From Rhynchopus euleeides (Eukaryota; Euglenozoa; Diplonemea; Diplonemida; Diplonemidae), in the NCBI GenBank assembly GCA_963210315.1, contig OY723294.1:186001-250000 (forward strand): 64,000 nucleotides of DNA, written 5' to 3'. Positions 50,544 to 61,219 of the stretch are shown piece after piece. The position numbers and the translations under genes were made by a program. The notes under the pieces were generated by a model. The model did not search any database. It saw nothing but the letters and a program-made list of their open reading frames with translations, and was not told the DNA's origin. Every line of letters begins with the position of its first letter. The stretch's first letter is position 1.

Positions 50544-51764
50544 CTACGCAACCGCTGAGGGGTATACAGTTTTCCGCACCTTATGACACATGGAGGTGAT
50601 ATGCCCTCCCTCGTGGCATTTGAAGCACATCGTCCGCACCCGCACCTCATCTGGGAGGCTCGGTTCAGACGCGCCGCAGGAGAAGTGATCTGTCCCCCCG
50701 CAGGACGGGCACTGCAGGCAGGCGAGGTCGACGAACCCGCTGCTGCCACCCTTCACCCCGTTGCTGGCCTTCTCCACCGCGACGTCAAATGGCACGCCGA
50801 ACAGGGCACCCAATATGCCTTTTCCGGTGGGGCCTGGGGAATGTGACTCAGGCAGAGAGCCTGTCTGGAGGAATGTCACAAACGGGTCATCGGCAGGGCC
50901 ACCCACACCGGGAACCGGAGTCAGGTCGACTTGGATTTGAGGCTGTTCGAAGTCGAGCCCCGTCATCCCGGTGGCTGAAGGGCAGGCCTGGGTGGAGTGG
51001 TCGCAGTGGGGCCCGCAGACGTCGCAGCGCGCGACATTCGATTTACAGGGGCCGGCGTGGGACTGCGCTCCGCACAGCCTGCACCACAGAGTGGGGCAAG
51101 CAGCCTCGAGGGGCGCGTGGAGGGTGCCACAGATGGAGCAGAGGATCACCTTCACCACGTCGTGATACCCCGCGTGGTTCCGCACGCAGGAGGGGCAGAA
51201 CGCGCTGTCGCAATCGAGGCAGTGCCCGAAGACCCTCGCCCCCGCTGACATCTGTGCGGGCTGCAGGTCGGAGGGGCAGCCTGCGCACTGCAGCGGGGCG
51301 AGGTGCGGCACGTACACCTTCTTCACCTGCACCGGCAGCGGGTAGGGTGACACTGCCGGCGTGGCGCGGGGCGCGCTTTGCTTCTGCTTCTGCTTCGGCC
51401 TCGGCTTCGGCTTCGCCTGGTCGGCCTGTTGCTGCTGCTGCTGCGGCGGCTGCGGCGGCTGCTGCGGGTGCTCCTGCTGGTCCTTTTGCTGCTGCAGGCG
51501 CTTCGCGATGAGGGGCTGGATCAGCGGGTGCACCTCCGACACAGCCTTCCCCTCCCACGACGGAGCGCCCTGCTGGGCGGTGCCCTTGGCAGGGGCAGGG
51601 GCCTTCAGGGAGGTGGCCTTCTTCAGCGCCTTCGCGCGGGCCTGCTTGGCCCGCTCCAGGTGCTGGGATGCAGACTTCGGGGGGGGCTTTCCCGTGCTGC
51701 CACGCGCAGCCTTGTGCTCGTGCGGGTCGTCCTCCGGTGGGCCATCCGCAGCCCGCTTCGACAT
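50544..51764 (-). CDS. Cys/His-rich zinc-finger protein with C-terminal CCHC knuckle
   Basis: Intronless, 406 aa from ATG 51764 (MSKRAADGPPEDDP). Residues about 1-150 are basic and Gln/Lys-rich, with a poly-Gln run and an Ala/Lys helix. From about residue 155 a Cys/His-rich block (C-x2-C ... HCLDCDSAFCPSCVRNHAGYH ... ILCSICGTLH ... LWCRLCGAQSH ... RCDVCGPHCDH) resembles B-box/RING-type cross-braced zinc folds. The C-terminus has CPSCGGTDHFSC and a zinc knuckle CFKCHEGGHITSMC (C-x2-C-x4-H-x4-C), a single-stranded nucleic-acid binder. It is probably an RNA-binding protein. An origin from a retroelement nucleocapsid-like gene is possible, because knuckles plus basic N-termini occur there, but no RT is nearby. 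Confidence 0.7.
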   Translation of the reverse strand: MSKRAADGPPEDDPHEHKAARGSTGKPPPKSASQHLERAKQARAKALKKATSLKAPAPAKGTAQQGAPSWEGKAVSEVHPLIQPLIAKRLQQQKDQQEHPQQPPQPPQQQQQQADQAKPKPRPKQKQKQSAPRATPAVSPYPLPVQVKKVYVPHLAPLQCAGCPSDLQPAQMSAGARVFGHCLDCDSAFCPSCVRNHAGYHDVVKVILCSICGTLHAPLEAACPTLWCRLCGAQSHAGPCKSNVARCDVCGPHCDHSTQACPSATGMTGLDFEQPQIQVDLTPVPGVGGPADDPFVTFLQTGSLPESHSPGPTGKGILGALFGVPFDVAVEKASNGVKGGSSGFVDLACLQCPSCGGTDHFSCGASEPSLPDEVRVRTMCFKCHEGGHITSMCHKVRKTVYPSAVA

Positions 51765-53158
51765 GGTGGGTTGCCCCCACGCCCTGGGCCCTGCGGTGGG
51801 GTGGGTTGGGGAGGGGAGGTGGGGGTGTTTGCTTGTTGAGGGGAGCGCGGGTGTCGCGGGGGGGGGAGGGGGTGGGGGCGGGCAACCCGTTCCACCTCCG
51901 CTGCAGGATTCTGTATCATTCTTCATTCGCAATGCAGCTTTGTCGGGCCGCGTGCTGGAGAACGCATGAACGGGGGTGCGGGAGCGGTGAGTCACGTTCG
52001 CCCCGAGTCACCCGATCCCGACAAGGGTGTCCGGGACGGAGGGTGATGTTGAGGGGCTTCGAACGCAGTTTCTGCGCGTGACCAGGAGACCTGTGCTCCC
52101 ACAGGCCGCTGGCGCTCACAACGACATGCCCCTCTGCCACACAGTGAAGTCCTGCATGCACCATTGGTTGGGCACGATAAAGGGAAACTAGATGCCACAC
52201 TTCCGCTGGACCGTGAGGTGGCAACAAACGTGCTGACAAATGAAACACTGCCTTGCAAATCGTTTTTGGAAACTGTGTTTTAGTGCAAATCTGAAAGGGA
52301 AACAATAGAAGAGCCGAAGGGTATTCGTCGATCGCGAGAACGCCCCAAAATAGAATTTTGAGAGGTGTTCAGCAGCAGATTCTACTGACCTAAGGATACG
52401 AACAAGCCCCAACACAACAGGCCCGTCGAGAGAGGGGGCGCAAGAAAATCAGCCAAAAGGATGCACCGGCCGGATCAAGGAACGGGCCGAGAAGCAACCC
52501 TGCATCGGGGAATCAAACAAAAGCAATAAACAGCAACAGGCGGGAGGGTGTCTAGACATAGGCACCGCTCTGGAGGCCGGAACGGGGAGGGAGAAAGCCA
52601 TGATGAAGCGTGGTGGCTGTGGGGGGGTGGGATACAGGAAGAAAGGAAGAATATCTATATATCAAGCGGCAGAGGCCTGTGATGCAGCGCATGGCAGGGA
52701 GGCCCGCATGCTCCACAAACAGGCGGTAGTGCCACGCAAAGGGTGCGCAGGGAGGGGCGTTGGGGTTGAATGCCTCGCCTTGGCACGACACAGAAGAAGT
52801 CAAAAGAAGTCACGACAAGCAAGCCCGGTCCTGCCATGCGTCCTGATGGGCACAGTGGGACACAGGTGAGAGAGGTCAACACAGCTTCATGCAACAATCA
52901 CAGGATTGTTGCCTGAAAGCAACGTCGCACCCACAGATCTTTGTATGGAGTGAACATACGCAAGAGGAGAGGTGATGAGTCGAAGCGAACAAGAATGCCT
53001 GCCGGAAAGAAGCGAGTGGGTAGGCTGTGCAGATGAGGTTTCAAACAGCACGGTGTTCTTTGTATTTGTGGTGGCGGTGGCGGGGGAACACCATGGGAGG
53101 AACATTATGCAGCGGCAGACCTTCCTTGCGCTGGAGTGCGGCGCAGGGCTGTGTTTGG
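51765..53158. other. intergenic region, no supported gene
   Basis: About 1.4 kb. The segment just upstream of 51764 is C-rich on the coding strand and may provide the acceptor tract for the zinc-knuckle gene. Elsewhere no gene, RNA or repeat is evident. Confidence 0.35.
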
Positions 53159-55468
53159 TCAGACGCGTTGGAAGACGTTCTCCTCATAGGTGCTCAGGGC
53201 CTGCACCTCCTGCATCACCTCGTCGAGGGACATGGCACCGCGTGCAGCGACACGCCGCTTGTGCACCACGACGGCGGCAATGCCGGTACCAACGCAGACC
53301 GCCCCGAGGCCACCCAGCAGGGCCCACAGCCACGTCACGAAGGAGGAGGAGGGGGACTCAGATGCTGCACCCTGCACGGGGGCCCCGATCTGCGACGACC
53401 CCACGGTGCGCACCTCGGGGCCAACCTTGCCGCCCAGCGACCCCGTCTGCGCCTGCGTGTCGATATCCTGCACAGTCCGCAGCACCGCGGCCTCTGACGT
53501 GCCGGTAATCGCGTACTCGACGTACAGCTTGTCCTCTGCCGGCGCCGTCAGAACAGCCAGCACAGAGGCAGCACGCCCTGCAGACGGCAGCCACTGCTGC
53601 ACAGAGGCACGCTCCTCCGCCAGCAGCTCCAAGTTCCACCCGTGCGGCACAGGCACATGTGTGGTGTTGTCCTGCGACCCGAAGGAGCGCACGACGAGAC
53701 GGGTGGGGTCCTCCTGCAGCAGGGCCGACGCCGCCAGCAGCGCCCAGCGCAGGCGCTGCAGCACCTTCTTGGGGTTGGACACGAGCTCCGACAGACGCCC
53801 CACCACCTTCAGACGCAGGTTGCGGCGGGCCACGCCGGCAGCCTGCTGCTGTGCCTCGCGCTCCTCATCTGCACGTGCCTGCTCCTCCTTCCACTCCGCA
53901 GTGCACCCGACACCCTTGCGGTCGCAGCAGTACAGAGCCTGGCGCGTCACCATCGTTGCAGCCGGCACGTCGCACGTGTGCGCACACCCCATGTCCTTGG
54001 CACGGCAGCACCAATCCTGCTGGATGGCCCCCCAGGTGCTGGGAGAGGACGCGTAGCACCCAAAGCGCGCAGGGCACCCGATGTCGTACAGCTTGCAGCA
54101 GTCCCCAGAGAAGGCGGTCGTGTTGGCAAGCAGCCCGGCCTCCTCCTGCTCCAGGCACAGGCGCTCCTGTTCGAAGTCATACGACGGGGGGGCAGGCACG
54201 GTGGTGTTCGCGGGAGAGCTCGTGTTCCATGTGAACGGGGAGTCGGTCTCATTGAAGAGAGGCGCGTCTGTGGTGTTGCCACCGGGGATAGGGGCATCTG
54301 TCGTGTTCATGTCAGTCACCGGCGAGTCTGTGGTGTTCATATCCGTCGCTGGCGAGTCAGTTGTGTTCAGGCCCACCGGCGAGTCCGTCACATCCATCGG
54401 CGATGTCGTGTTGTCAGCGAATGGCGAGTCCGTGGTGTTCAGATCTGTCACCGGCGAGTCTGTGGTGTTCATGCCCGTTGGCGAGTCTGTCTCATCCATC
54501 GGTGATGTGGTGTTGTCAGGAACTGGCGAGTCCGTCGCATCCATCGGCGATGTCGTGTTCATGCCCACCGGGGAGTCCGTCGCGTGCATTGGTGCGGTCG
54601 TGTTGTCAGCGACTGGCGAGTCAGTCGTGGAGATGGGCGACGACGTGTTCATGTCCATCACCGGGGAGTCTGTCGCATACAACGGCGATGTTGTGTTCAT
54701 GTCCGCGACCGGCGAATCCGTCGTGTTCATGCCCGCCGGGGAGTCAGACACGTCCATCGGTGCTGTTGTATTCACGTCAGTGATCGGCGAGTCGGTCGTG
54801 GCGAGGGGTGCAGAGGTGTTCATGTCCGTCGCTGGCGAGTCCGTCGTGTTCATGTCCGTCGGCGAGTCGGTTGTGTACATCGGTGATGTCGTGTTGTCAG
54901 GAACTGGGGAGTCCGTCACGTCCAGCGGTGCTGTGGTGTTGTCAGTCACTGGCGAGTCTGTCACGTTCATGCCCATCGGAGAGTCCGTCACATTCATCGG
55001 TGATGTGGTGCTGTCTGTCACTGGCGAGTCCGTCGCCTCCAGCGGTGCTGTGGTGTTCATATCAGTGAGCGGCGAGTCCGTCGTGTAGAGCGGTGCCGAC
55101 GTGTTCATGTCAGTCACCGGCGAGTCGGTGGCGTTCCAGCCCACCGGCGCGTCCGTCATGCCCATCGATGTAGTGTTGTCAGTGACAGGCGAGTCAGTCG
55201 TGTGGATCGGTGCCGACGTGTTCATGTCAGTCACCGGAGCGTCTGTCGTGTCCGCCCCGTACATGGGCGAGTCAGTCGTGTTCATGTCAGTCACGGGCCA
55301 ATCTGTGATGTCCGTGTCAGTCCCCGCCGAGTCCGTATCGTTCATGTCGGCCACCGGCCAGTCGATGATGTCCGTGCCAGACATCGACGAGTCCGTCAGG
55401 CTTGTGCTGTTCGTCCCGGTACCCGTGCTTGCCAGGACTGCACAGCCTGCAATCAACAGAGCAATCAT
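53159..55468 (-). CDS. type I membrane glycoprotein with about 28 TDSP repeats and Cys-pair domain
   Basis: Intronless, 769 aa from ATG 55468 (MIALLIAGCAVLAS signal peptide). Residues about 25-420 are some 28 imperfect units of the form TDSPVTDMNTTAPL / TDSPVTDNTTSPM. They are rich in Thr, Ser, Asp and Pro and packed with N-x-T/S sequons, so probably a rigid, heavily glycosylated stalk. Residues about 440-520 hold a Cys domain with three CC-x4-GC type motifs (CCKLYDIGC, CCRAKDMGC, CCDRKGVGC). An Arg/Glu-rich helical stretch and an unassigned ectodomain follow. One transmembrane helix lies at about 709-735 (FVTWLWALLGGLGAVCVGTG...), and a 33-residue cytoplasmic tail starts KRR. A cell-surface adhesion or coat role is inferred. 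Repeat number is likely polymorphic. Confidence 0.85.
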   Translation of the reverse strand: MIALLIAGCAVLASTGTGTNSTSLTDSSMSGTDIIDWPVADMNDTDSAGTDTDITDWPVTDMNTTDSPMYGADTTDAPVTDMNTSAPIHTTDSPVTDNTTSMGMTDAPVGWNATDSPVTDMNTSAPLYTTDSPLTDMNTTAPLEATDSPVTDSTTSPMNVTDSPMGMNVTDSPVTDNTTAPLDVTDSPVPDNTTSPMYTTDSPTDMNTTDSPATDMNTSAPLATTDSPITDVNTTAPMDVSDSPAGMNTTDSPVADMNTTSPLYATDSPVMDMNTSSPISTTDSPVADNTTAPMHATDSPVGMNTTSPMDATDSPVPDNTTSPMDETDSPTGMNTTDSPVTDLNTTDSPFADNTTSPMDVTDSPVGLNTTDSPATDMNTTDSPVTDMNTTDAPIPGGNTTDAPLFNETDSPFTWNTSSPANTTVPAPPSYDFEQERLCLEQEEAGLLANTTAFSGDCCKLYDIGCPARFGCYASSPSTWGAIQQDWCCRAKDMGCAHTCDVPAATMVTRQALYCCDRKGVGCTAEWKEEQARADEEREAQQQAAGVARRNLRLKVVGRLSELVSNPKKVLQRLRWALLAASALLQEDPTRLVVRSFGSQDNTTHVPVPHGWNLELLAEERASVQQWLPSAGRAASVLAVLTAPAEDKLYVEYAITGTSEAAVLRTVQDIDTQAQTGSLGGKVGPEVRTVGSSQIGAPVQGAASESPSSSFVTWLWALLGGLGAVCVGTGIAAVVVHKRRVAARGAMSLDEVMQEVQALSTYEENVFQRV
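54215..55395. repeat. coding minisatellite of the TDSP protein
   Basis: About 1.2 kb of tandemly arranged 24-48-bp units. On the plus strand each contains GGCGAGTCNGTCNNGTTCATG or close variants. The units stay in frame throughout, so expansion and contraction occur without breaking the protein. Confidence 0.9.
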
Positions 55469-57182
55469 TGTATCGGCACTCGTGTCTGCCGATGTGTGAT
55501 GTGATGTGTGATGTAGCGAATTGCACGACCCCACCAGATTACACAACCCAGACGACAAAGTACGAGGGGACCCGGCCCAAGTTTAACCAAGTCCGCATGG
55601 GGGCGGCAGTGCGAAGCGAAGGGCAGTGCGGGTCCTACTTGCTGCAACGGCATACCAGGCCACGCAGGGGGGTGGGGAGGGCAGCCGGGACAGGCAACAC
55701 ACGCCGTCTGACTTCGCCGTTGGCATGACCAACAAACCTCTCCAAGGATCGACAAGCCCAGGACACGCCACAACGCGACACCCCCACCGGCCATCCCACA
55801 TGCGAGCTGGGCTGCTCTTCTTGAGGCAACACCCAGAGGAGAGCCTTCAATAAACATGCGGCACCGGCATCCAATGTTGTTCTGACGCCCCGTTGGCACT
55901 GTTCGGGCACCCCTTTACACTTGAAAGTGAAGGGTTGTCCACATCATGGATTTGTCTCCCCCCGCGCCACCCCCCCCCCCCATCACGCAGAAAGACAGAA
56001 CCAATGCCCCTGAAAATCGTCTGGTTGCGGCCAAGAGCAAGTCTCAGGAAGACCCCCATGAAACCACCACAAATCTTTTTCAGAGACACCAAAGCCTTGA
56101 AAGGGGAAAACAAAGAGCCGTTTTCCCCTTCAACAGATGTTCATTTTGCTCTAAAAAAAACGGGGTCCCGTGGGAGCTCCGCACAGAACAACGCGTGGTG
56201 CGGAAGGCAGCAGGCATGCTGCATGCCCTCGACCCCCCTCGAAAGGAGTTGGCTGGGTGTATCTAAGAAGTTACATAGAGGAGAGTGGGGGGATGCAACA
56301 GGTTTGGCTGGGGGGGAGTCCGCCGGGAAGAAGGGTGGTCGAGAGAAGAGAAAGAGAGAAAGAGGGTGCGGGGGGTGGCAGCAGTGAAAGTCGAAAAGGA
56401 AAACCAGATACGGGCCCCCCTTCACCCGAGGGAGGGGGGCTGGGGGACGAATGGACGAACCCCCATACGGAAAAGCTGACAGAGCATGTCACCCCATGTA
56501 TCTTCTCCTCTCCTATCCCCACGGGGAAATTGTTTTGCCTTCCTTCAGGATTTCTTTTTCCGGCAGCATCTGGAAATGGATTTGGCTTCAGACACCCAAC
56601 GCCTGACCCATCGTGGGTCTCTACTGACACATGCTCTAACGAAGAATAATCGGGCGGGGGAGAATATTGGGGAAGCAGCAGCGAGGGGAGAAGGCTATCC
56701 CTGCACGAACCCAATAGGCGGCGGGCAGGGCACCCTTTCTTAACCCATCAACGGTGTGGGGAAGCAGCCGGGATATGTGGCACGAAGGGGGATCCCTATG
56801 TGAAGTGCCGAGTGTGCGGCAGTGCCTTGGCTGTGTGGTTGTTGCATCAGCGCTTGGAGCACAACCGACCTGTCGCTTCGCAGTAAAGGTTCAGCGTACT
56901 ACAGCGCCCCGCCCCCGTCCTGCAAAACGTCCGCCAGCTGAAGCTCCTTGTCACGGCACAGTGAAGCACTGGCGTAGTGAAGAGCGCACCCGCACTTGCG
57001 TACGGCTGCAAGCATGAGTGCGGGGGGGGTGGTGAGAATAGAAAGTGGTTGGTGGTCCACCATAGTCGGGGAGGGGGGGGAGGGGGGGTGGAAACGGGAA
57101 ACCCAGGCGCAGCTATGCGCCTGGGGTGACGCGTTAAAGATCCGCCCCCGTATCTAACGCCCGGATCTACCGAACAGCGTAT
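55469..57182. other. intergenic region, no supported gene
   Basis: About 1.7 kb. It contains C-runs near 55971-55981 and purine-rich DNA around 56290-56390. No protein, tRNA or mobile element could be supported. Confidence 0.35.
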
Positions 57183-58759
57183 CTAGCGCGGGGTTTCCCC
57201 CATCGGGTGTTGCATCGCTGGCTCCGCCTCCTCGAAGTGGACCCTGTGTGGTGTGGTGTGGGGAGGGTCGGGGTGGCAGTTGTCCTTGCGCCTGCCGAAC
57301 GCTGGAAAATTACCAAAAAAAATTGAGCCAATGCATACCCTTCTGCAGCTGCTTTTCGTGTGTAGGACGTCAGCACCTTGATCAGCAGCTTTGTGGAGAT
57401 GGTGGAGTTCTGGTAGATGGGCTGCTCGCCGTACTCCTTGGTGCGCATGGCCTGGAACACCTTGCACCCCTCGTCGTAGTACAGCGCGATCTCCTCCGTG
57501 TCTGTGATGTACTTGAACAGCAGTTGCAGGATATACGCAAAGTCGTACCGAGGCTCCTTGTTGCCCTGCGCCTTGCTGTGGCGGTGGAGCGACAGCTCCT
57601 CGATCAGGCTCACCATGTCGTCTGTGCTGATGCCGTAGTAGTGCTGCACCTCATGGTCCTGGTCGTACATCATATCCTTCAGCAGAGCTGCCACCAGGCC
57701 GTACCGGATGCCCGAGAGGTAGGACTCCTCATACTCGTTGAAGATCTCACGCACGCGGTAGATGTGCTTCGCCTGCACCTCGAAGGTCTCCGTCTCCTTC
57801 CCGTCCATCCCGACGGTGGCATTGCTTCGTCGGATCTGGAACAGCTGCTGGCTGAACCAGAGTGCGAGGAAGTCGCAGAAGTCGATGGACCCCGACGAGT
57901 TGCGGTCGTAGTTGCTGCAGATGAGCTGCCGCAGGTCGTCTGCGCTGATGCCATTCAGGCGCATCCGCCACGCCGTCAGGTCCATGGGCTGCGTGTCCTG
58001 CCGTGGCGCCGCCACGTCGTAGCCACGCACCGGTGCAGGGAGGCCTTCAGGGTGTGCAAGTGCCGCGTGTGCTGCCGCGTGCGCCTCATGGCGGTGGTGT
58101 GGGGGCGAGATGGAGCGTGTCCGCTTCTGCGGCTGGTGCGGCAGCACCGCAACAGTCGACTGCGTGCGCTTCCGGTAGGGCGAGGTGGTGGTGATGGTGT
58201 GCGGTGTCGTTGCGCCCCCCTGCATCCGGCGGGCCAGGATCTCGTGCACCCTCTCCGTCTGGTGGTCCTCCGCAGCGGTGCCCGTGTAGCTGGGGTACGA
58301 TGCCTTCAGGCTTTCGAAGGCACCTCCCCCCGCATTCGACGTCTCGTAGCCCCTTGCTCGCTGCGGCGACACTTTCTGAGCGGGGCGGGGTGTGGTGTCA
58401 CAGGGGGGCTGGGCAAAGCTCTGGAGGCAACTTCCACCCAAACACACAAGGCACGCACAGTGTTCTTCCTGCAGGGCACACTATTCGGCCGTGAGACCAC
58501 CTCCACCGGCACATACCTTTGGGGACGACGCTGTCTGAGAAATCTCCACCGACCTCGGGTATGTAGTGACACGCGTTGGGGACGTCGGCTGCACAGCCGC
58601 TGTGGGCTGGGCCATCGACATGGTCGACGTGCCCCTGGTGTACGGGGGGTACGCAGCAGTGCTCTCCCCTACCCGCTGCATCCGCAGATAGTCAGACGCG
58701 GTGCCGTCTTGGAAGTCCTGGTGGTACGGCGTGCTCTGTGGTTCGAACCCCACAGTCAT
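57183..58759 (-). CDS. EF-hand-type calcium-binding protein, unassigned family
   Basis: Three exons, 58759-58517, 58375-57339 and 57243-57183, with introns of 141 nt (GTATGT...CTCAG) and 95 nt (GTATGC...CACAG) in phases 0 and 2, encode 446 aa. The N-terminal 170 residues are low-complexity, with Ser/Thr/Pro and basic patches (SPYRKRTQST, PQKRTRSISPP) that look like phosphorylation or nuclear-targeting sites. From about residue 180 comes a helical domain with a well-formed EF-hand loop, DRNSSGSIDFCDF: Asp at 1, Asn at 3, Ser at 5, Ile at 8. The final position is Phe rather than Glu, so calcium affinity is uncertain. Further pseudo-EF helices follow (FNEYEESYLSGIRYGLV, YDEGCKVFQAM). The short last exon ends MGETPR. 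Role unknown. Confidence 0.75.
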
Positions 58760-59188
58760 TGTCTGGCCGCCCAGTCCCCCTCCCCCCCAACGGCCCCGGC
58801 GCTCTCGTGCAAGCGCCGCCTGCAGTGCGGATGCTGGGGTGTGGCGGAAAAACACAAAATAAGTGGGACACCTCAGTTCCCCCCTCCTACCACCCACGAC
58901 ACGCCAATCACACAAAACATGGGGAGGGGAGGGGACAACGGACTAAATCGTCGCTGTCAACCTGCGCGGCTGTTCGTTGCTCTACTCACTTTCCCCACAT
59001 CCACCACCCCCCCTTCCCGCTCTTCCGCTGAGCGACGCGGGGCTGCAGAAGGGGCCAGCCGCCGCATCCCACCCCACCCCCCGACCCCCAGACCCTCCCT
59101 CCTCCTCCATGCCCATGTGTACACTCCTCGGCAGGAAGAAGGCAGGCAAAAGGGCACCACCACCACCACCACAACCACCCTCACCACC
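58760..59188. other. spacer between propeller and EF-hand genes
   Basis: About 430 bases including a (CAC)n-rich stretch near 59155-59175. It contains the 3' end of the propeller transcript and the leader of the EF-hand gene. No other feature. Confidence 0.35.
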
Positions 59189-61219
59189 TCATGCCTCCGA
59201 CTGCCCGGCACAGGCGCTGCCACCCTGCTCGTCTGCCTTGGAGCTGCACCGCTTCTTGAGAAAGGCGTCTATGGTGGAGCGGGGTTGGTTCCCCTGGAGT
59301 GCCCATGACCTGGCTTCGCGCTCCATCCCCAGCTGTGCCAGGACACGCCACTTGACAGCTGGCGGCAGGGTGCACTCCTGCACCCCATCCTCCGACACGA
59401 GGCACAGGGCATCGCCTGAGCAGCTGATGGACTTCAGAGGCCCCGGCATCCGCACCACACAGCCCCCCTCCTCCGCCACACCACAGGTCCCTATGCTACC
59501 CGCCAGCACCGTGGTGAGGGCTGAGTGGAAGGAGGCGGCGCAGGCCGTCGCCACCACAACCGAGTCATACCCACCTTGGTATGGGAAGACGGCCAACACT
59601 GCATCCAGCGTGTCGACAAACAACACCCCACCGCCACACCCCCAGGCCACCGCGCCGGGGGTGAGGCAGATGCTGCAGGCGTGGCGGAACCGCCCTGCGG
59701 AGGCGTGGAAGACGAACACACCCGAGTCGTACACTGCGGCACACCATGCATCGCCACCCCAGCACAGCTGGCGAGGAGGGCTTAACGAACCGACCTGCGC
59801 GCGAGAGATAGGGGCAAGGTCCTCCCATGAGTGGAAGGCAAACTGCGTCGCCGTCGCCACGCCCAGCCACCTCCCGGGATACAACGCCTTGGCGTTGGGC
59901 AGCGTCGCAGAGGAATGCGCCTCTGAGGAGAAGGCGGTGGGAGCCCCCTGATGCTGCTGATGCTGCACAGCCCGGAACACCTCCACACACCCCCCTGCCC
60001 CGAGGCGTGCCTTATAGCGGGGGGCGTGCGGTGTGTCCACAGCCTCCACTGCAGCGGATGGCGCCGTCTCACGGGCGACCCAGAGGAGGCCCTGGTTGTG
60101 TGAGACGAAGAAACCCTCCCCAGGCACAGCGGGTGCGGAGCAGCCGTAGATGTGTGCCTTGTCCCCCGACTTGCGCTGCGACAGGTCGAACACCTCGACT
60201 GGCGTGGGGAGGGACTCCCCGACAAGGTAGACCTTGTTGTAGGTGTATGGTACGGCGAATCTGTGTGATGCAACGCCCGATGCCCCCTGGAGGAGCACCG
60301 CGACGCCGAGGGGTGTGCCGTGCTTTTTAGAGAGCTTCAGCTTTGGGGAGGCCTCGTCGCCGGAGGCGAGGGTGGTGGCGGAGATGAATGCGGTGGATGT
60401 CCCATACACGGTCTGGCTCTGGGGGTCGAAGCAGAAGGACTGCACCGGGCTGTCGTGCTGCCGGATGGACCAGATGGCTTTCTCAAACCCGGAGGGGCTG
60501 ACAGGCACGCAGGTGATCTGCCCGTCGTCGCTTCCGATGAGGAGGCAGACGGTCTGCCTGCCGATGTCATCTGCGGTGCGGGAGAAGCACTGCATTGCAG
60601 AGACGCCTGTCCTGGGTGCGTTGGGGTAGAGGCAGGTCGTATCGTTGCCGAAGTTCCACAGCACCACCTTTCCGGTCGTCGCCGCCACCGCGACGCAGGG
60701 CGATGTGTGGAGGGGGGTGCAGCAGCTGAGGGACAGCGGGCGGACCTCCTCGGCGGAGAGCTTGCTGAAGAGCGACTCCTTTGTGCGGTGCAGCGACTTC
60801 GCCTGCACGTCGCAGACACGCAGGGGGACTGTCACGGCAAAGCTGTCCGTCAGAACCACCGCAACGGTGGAACGTGTGGTGGAGGCAAAGCTGGTTCCGG
60901 TGGCACCCAGCAGCAGGCTGCCGCAGTCGCGGAAAGACATGCCCTGGAGTGGCGTGGCTCTGGTGTGCATCGCGTTGACATCGTGCAGCGCGACCCCCCG
61001 GATGTCGCCCCATTTGTGATCCAGCCCAGATCCAGCGGAGCGTGCGCCGGAGAGGGGGATCTTCTGCTGGACCACGCCGCTGCGGTAGTCAAACAGGTAC
61101 AGCGTCGGGTCGTGCTTCAGCACGACGGCGGCAAAGCCGTCGGTGGGGTGGACCGCAAAGATCCACACCTTGCATCCCGCGAAGTGGGAGCTGCGTGCCT
61201 CGTAGGCATCGGGCTTCAT
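59189..61219 (-). CDS. WD40-like beta-propeller protein
   Basis: Intronless, 676 aa from ATG 61219 (MKPDAYEARSSHFAGCKVW). The start resembles coat-type propellers (KVWIFAVHPTDGFAAVVLKHDPTLYLFDYRSG, compare HPTxP...GxxxxWDY). Recurrent blade strands include SPCVAVAATTGKVVLWNF, TVCLLIGSDDGQITCVPV, HDSPVQSFCFDPQSQTVYGTS and WLGVATATQFAFHSW. This suggests two seven-bladed propellers (about residues 15-330 and 340-600). The end (VLAQLGMEREARSWALQGN...) begins a helical hairpin, like propeller-to-solenoid junctions in vesicle-coat or intraflagellar proteins, but stops after about 60 residues. Classic Trp-Asp ends are poorly kept, so the family is unassigned. The TA transposon inserted about 230 bp upstream of its ATG. 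Confidence 0.7.
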   Translation of the reverse strand: MKPDAYEARSSHFAGCKVWIFAVHPTDGFAAVVLKHDPTLYLFDYRSGVVQQKIPLSGARSAGSGLDHKWGDIRGVALHDVNAMHTRATPLQGMSFRDCGSLLLGATGTSFASTTRSTVAVVLTDSFAVTVPLRVCDVQAKSLHRTKESLFSKLSAEEVRPLSLSCCTPLHTSPCVAVAATTGKVVLWNFGNDTTCLYPNAPRTGVSAMQCFSRTADDIGRQTVCLLIGSDDGQITCVPVSPSGFEKAIWSIRQHDSPVQSFCFDPQSQTVYGTSTAFISATTLASGDEASPKLKLSKKHGTPLGVAVLLQGASGVASHRFAVPYTYNKVYLVGESLPTPVEVFDLSQRKSGDKAHIYGCSAPAVPGEGFFVSHNQGLLWVARETAPSAAVEAVDTPHAPRYKARLGAGGCVEVFRAVQHQQHQGAPTAFSSEAHSSATLPNAKALYPGRWLGVATATQFAFHSWEDLAPISRAQVGSLSPPRQLCWGGDAWCAAVYDSGVFVFHASAGRFRHACSICLTPGAVAWGCGGGVLFVDTLDAVLAVFPYQGGYDSVVVATACAASFHSALTTVLAGSIGTCGVAEEGGCVVRMPGPLKSISCSGDALCLVSEDGVQECTLPPAVKWRVLAQLGMEREARSWALQGNQPRSTIDAFLKKRCSSKADEQGGSACAGQSEA

